Origin: an uncultured Alphaproteobacteria bacterium
GTDB taxonomy: Bacteria; Pseudomonadota; Alphaproteobacteria; CASFRQ01; SAAU01
Direction: 5' to 3'
Assembly: GCA_949296785.1 (NCBI GenBank)
Contig: CASFRQ010000102.1
Location: 1-22,784 of the forward strand
DNA: 22,784 nucleotides
Of this stretch, positions 21,682 to 22,784 are shown piece after piece; position 1 is the stretch's first letter, and each line of letters begins with the position of its first letter. The notes beneath the pieces are model-generated. The model saw only the letters and a list, made by a program, of their open reading frames with translations, did no database searches and had not been told where the DNA came from. Made by a program: the position numbers and the translations under genes.

Positions 21682-22077
21682 ATGTCAAGAATAAAAAAAA
21701 TATTATTATGGATAATTCTATTCCCTGTTTCTATTGTAGGTGGATTTTTATTTTTATATTTAGTTTTATTGCTTTCACAGGGTATCTTTTCAGCCCCTTG
21801 GATGATATATATTGATTATATTTTTGCTCCACCACTTTTTATGTTGGGATTTGGAAGTATTATTCAAAAACTTGCTCCTGTAAAGAATAAAGATGCTTTT
21901 GCACTCAAAAGCGTTGTATGCTTTTCTTGTTTTTTGCTGTTTCTTAGTATTTTTTCTTTAATATTTTTTTATAAACAAAATGAATTTGAGATAAAATATC
22001 TTTTTAATTTTTTAGGGAACACCCTTGTTTTTATTTGTTCAATTAAATTTCTTAAAGATAAAAAGACTTTTTCGTAG
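21682..22077 (+). CDS. Unknown small membrane protein A downstream of the repressor
   Basis: The protein has 131 residues with about four hydrophobic segments (residues ~8-33, ~45-60, ~76-97 and ~108-122), such as IILFPVSIVGGFLFLYLVLL and SVVCFSCFLLFLSIFSLIFF. There are few charges, and no catalytic residues are seen. It follows the repressor by 17 bases and is likely co-transcribed with it, so it would be made in the lysogen. The DNA is more AT-rich than the rest of the phage. Such genes are often lysogenic-conversion or superinfection-exclusion genes; no family is recognised. The Shine-Dalgarno sequence is weak. Confidence 0.65.
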   Translation: MSRIKKILLWIILFPVSIVGGFLFLYLVLLLSQGIFSAPWMIYIDYIFAPPLFMLGFGSIIQKLAPVKNKDAFALKSVVCFSCFLLFLSIFSLIFFYKQNEFEIKYLFNFLGNTLVFICSIKFLKDKKTFS

Positions 22078-22088
22078 AGATAAAATAA

Positions 22089-22430
22089 ATGTCAAAGCTA
22101 GTAATATTAAAAAAAATATTGCCATTTATGGTATATTTGTTTAATCTTTTTTTATTCGGCGGAGTAATAATGCTCTGGCGCGTAAGAGAGGTTTTAAGTT
22201 TAAATAATTTGGGAGCCATTATTTCTTTTATAATTATTATTTCTTTTTTGCCTATTTCTATTTATGCACTTTTATCAGTTCCCTTAGCAATTTATTTTTG
22301 CTTAAATCTTCCTGCGCCATTTAATATCATTTCGTTATGTTTTATTTCTTTCCCATCTCTTTTTTTATTGATATTAAATGTTTTTTTACCCCTATATTTA
22401 TATATCAGTGCAAACAATCAAAATGAATAA
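22089..22430 (+). CDS. Unknown small membrane protein B
   Basis: The protein has 113 residues with three or four membrane spans (for example MVYLFNLFLFGGVIMLW, IISFIIIISFLPISIYALLS and SFPSLFLLILNVFLPLYLYI). It is almost devoid of charge. I do not recognise the family. It starts 11 bases after gene A and overlaps the next gene by eight bases, so the three form one unit with the repressor. Its composition, like that of A, is AT-rich compared with the structural genes. Confidence 0.65.
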   Translation: MSKLVILKKILPFMVYLFNLFLFGGVIMLWRVREVLSLNNLGAIISFIIIISFLPISIYALLSVPLAIYFCLNLPAPFNIISLCFISFPSLFLLILNVFLPLYLYISANNQNE

Positions 22431-22600
22431 AAATATTTTAGTTTTCTGTATTTTTCTTCTTGTATTGGCTCTTTTTCCAATGCCTTATGGATATTATCAG
22501 TTTATGAGAATATTTTTATGTGGAGTTTTTACAATAACCGCTTTTGTAGAATATGATTTAGAAAAAGATTTTTCATTTTTTTACAGTTCAATGGTCCATC
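22423..22600 (+). pseudogene. Third membrane-protein gene (DUF6804-like), truncated by the junction
   Basis: The start is ATG 22423, within the end of gene B. It encodes MNKNILVFCIFLLVLALFPM and PYGYYQFMRIFLCGVFTITA then FVEYDLEKDFSFF, about 55 residues. This has the two-hydrophobic-segment PYGYY pattern of short DUF6804-type membrane proteins. It then runs without a stop into the foreign G+C-rich sequence, so its proper end is missing here. The fused frame stays open to the window edge only by chance. It is either a genuine truncation or an assembly break. Confidence 0.5.
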
Positions 22601-22622
22601 CCCCGTCGTCATCCACAGATCA
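22575..22622. other. Abrupt composition and gene junction
   Basis: About here the sequence changes from about 25% G+C phage DNA to about 58% G+C DNA. A rightward membrane-protein gene is cut and a leftward aldo/keto reductase gene ends at 22620. No attachment-site repeat, insertion sequence or tRNA is visible at the border, but the short flank prevents a good search. Confidence 0.7.
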
Positions 22623-22784
22623 GGCGTTCAGCGAGATCTCATCGATTTTTTTCAGCTCTTCTTCGGTAAACGGCGCGCTCCTGAGCACCTCCAGATTATC
22701 CAGGATCTGCTGCGGCTTCGACGCGCCGATCAGGACGCTGGTGACCACTCCGTCGCGCAGGATCCATTTCAGAGCCATCCGGGA
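22620..22784 (-). CDS. Aldo/keto reductase, C-terminal fragment (partial)
   Basis: The last 54 residues are visible: MALKWILRDGVVTSVLIGAS then KPQQILDNLEVLRSAPFTEE and ELKKIDEISLNA. The VLIGAS motif, followed by a helix of the type QILDNLEVL and a final TEEELKKID, is characteristic of the NADPH-binding end of aldo/keto reductases of the YghZ/Tas group. The gene continues beyond the window. It is much richer in G+C than the phage genes and so comes from another genome region or organism. In the same frame beyond the TGA the sequence reads SVDDDGGWTIEL and then stops, which may be chance. Confidence 0.8.
   Translation of the reverse strand, partial: SRMALKWILRDGVVTSVLIGASKPQQILDNLEVLRSAPFTEEELKKIDEISLNA

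Noticed and set aside
22601..22784. The open rightward frame over the foreign segment as the true C-terminus of the third membrane protein.
   Set aside because: It is Ser/Arg-rich, antisense to a clear aldo/keto reductase, and the composition changes at the border.

Overview
This window is most of the left-transcribed part of a temperate podovirus, seen as a prophage or phage genome fragment, plus a short unrelated tail at the right end. The virion gene order is small terminase, large terminase, three tiny proteins, portal, Bbp19-like protein, scaffold, major capsid, T7 gp11-like adaptor, T7 gp12-like nozzle, internal virion proteins, giant polyvalent protein. This is the layout of BPP-1 / T7-related short-tailed phages. 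A CI/Cro-type switch marks it as temperate. The host is not shown directly. The Cro-like protein and the general gene style recall phages of gut Alphaproteobacteria, but I hold this at low confidence. No integrase, tail fibre, endolysin or tRNA gene is visible, so at least one phage end lies outside the window.

Layout, read in the direction of transcription. (1) 20.9-22.6 kb: an S24-type repressor reads rightward, followed by three very AT-rich small membrane-protein genes, the last one cut off. (2) 20.89 to 16.76 kb: the early operon reads leftward and is tightly packed, often with 1-17 bp overlaps. It encodes a Cro-like regulator, a small membrane protein, unknowns, a VRR-NUC nuclease, a replication initiator with a candidate internal origin, a probable helicase loader, a coiled-coil unknown and a small helix-turn-helix-like protein in the position where lambdoid phages keep Q. 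(3) 16.81 to 15.78 kb: a control region of about 530 bp with a palindrome array, 20-bp direct repeats, promoters in both directions and terminators, plus one rightward HTH regulator gene. (4) 15.78 kb to the left edge: the late operon, with terminators that isolate the capsid and decoration genes. The operon ends in a protein of more than 1,139 residues carrying a C-terminal ADP-ribosyltransferase-like domain, presumably injected with the DNA.

At about 22.58-22.60 kb the sequence changes abruptly from about 25% to about 58% G+C and becomes the C-terminal end of an aldo/keto reductase on the opposite strand. This breaks the last membrane-protein gene and looks like either an assembly chimera or a recombination end.

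The observations most worth following are: a shared C-terminal RG[KR]LF(GN/S) tag on three consecutive small late proteins; the control region, where palindromes sit inside the spacers of both candidate promoters; the candidate origin inside the initiator gene; and the polyvalent effector protein.
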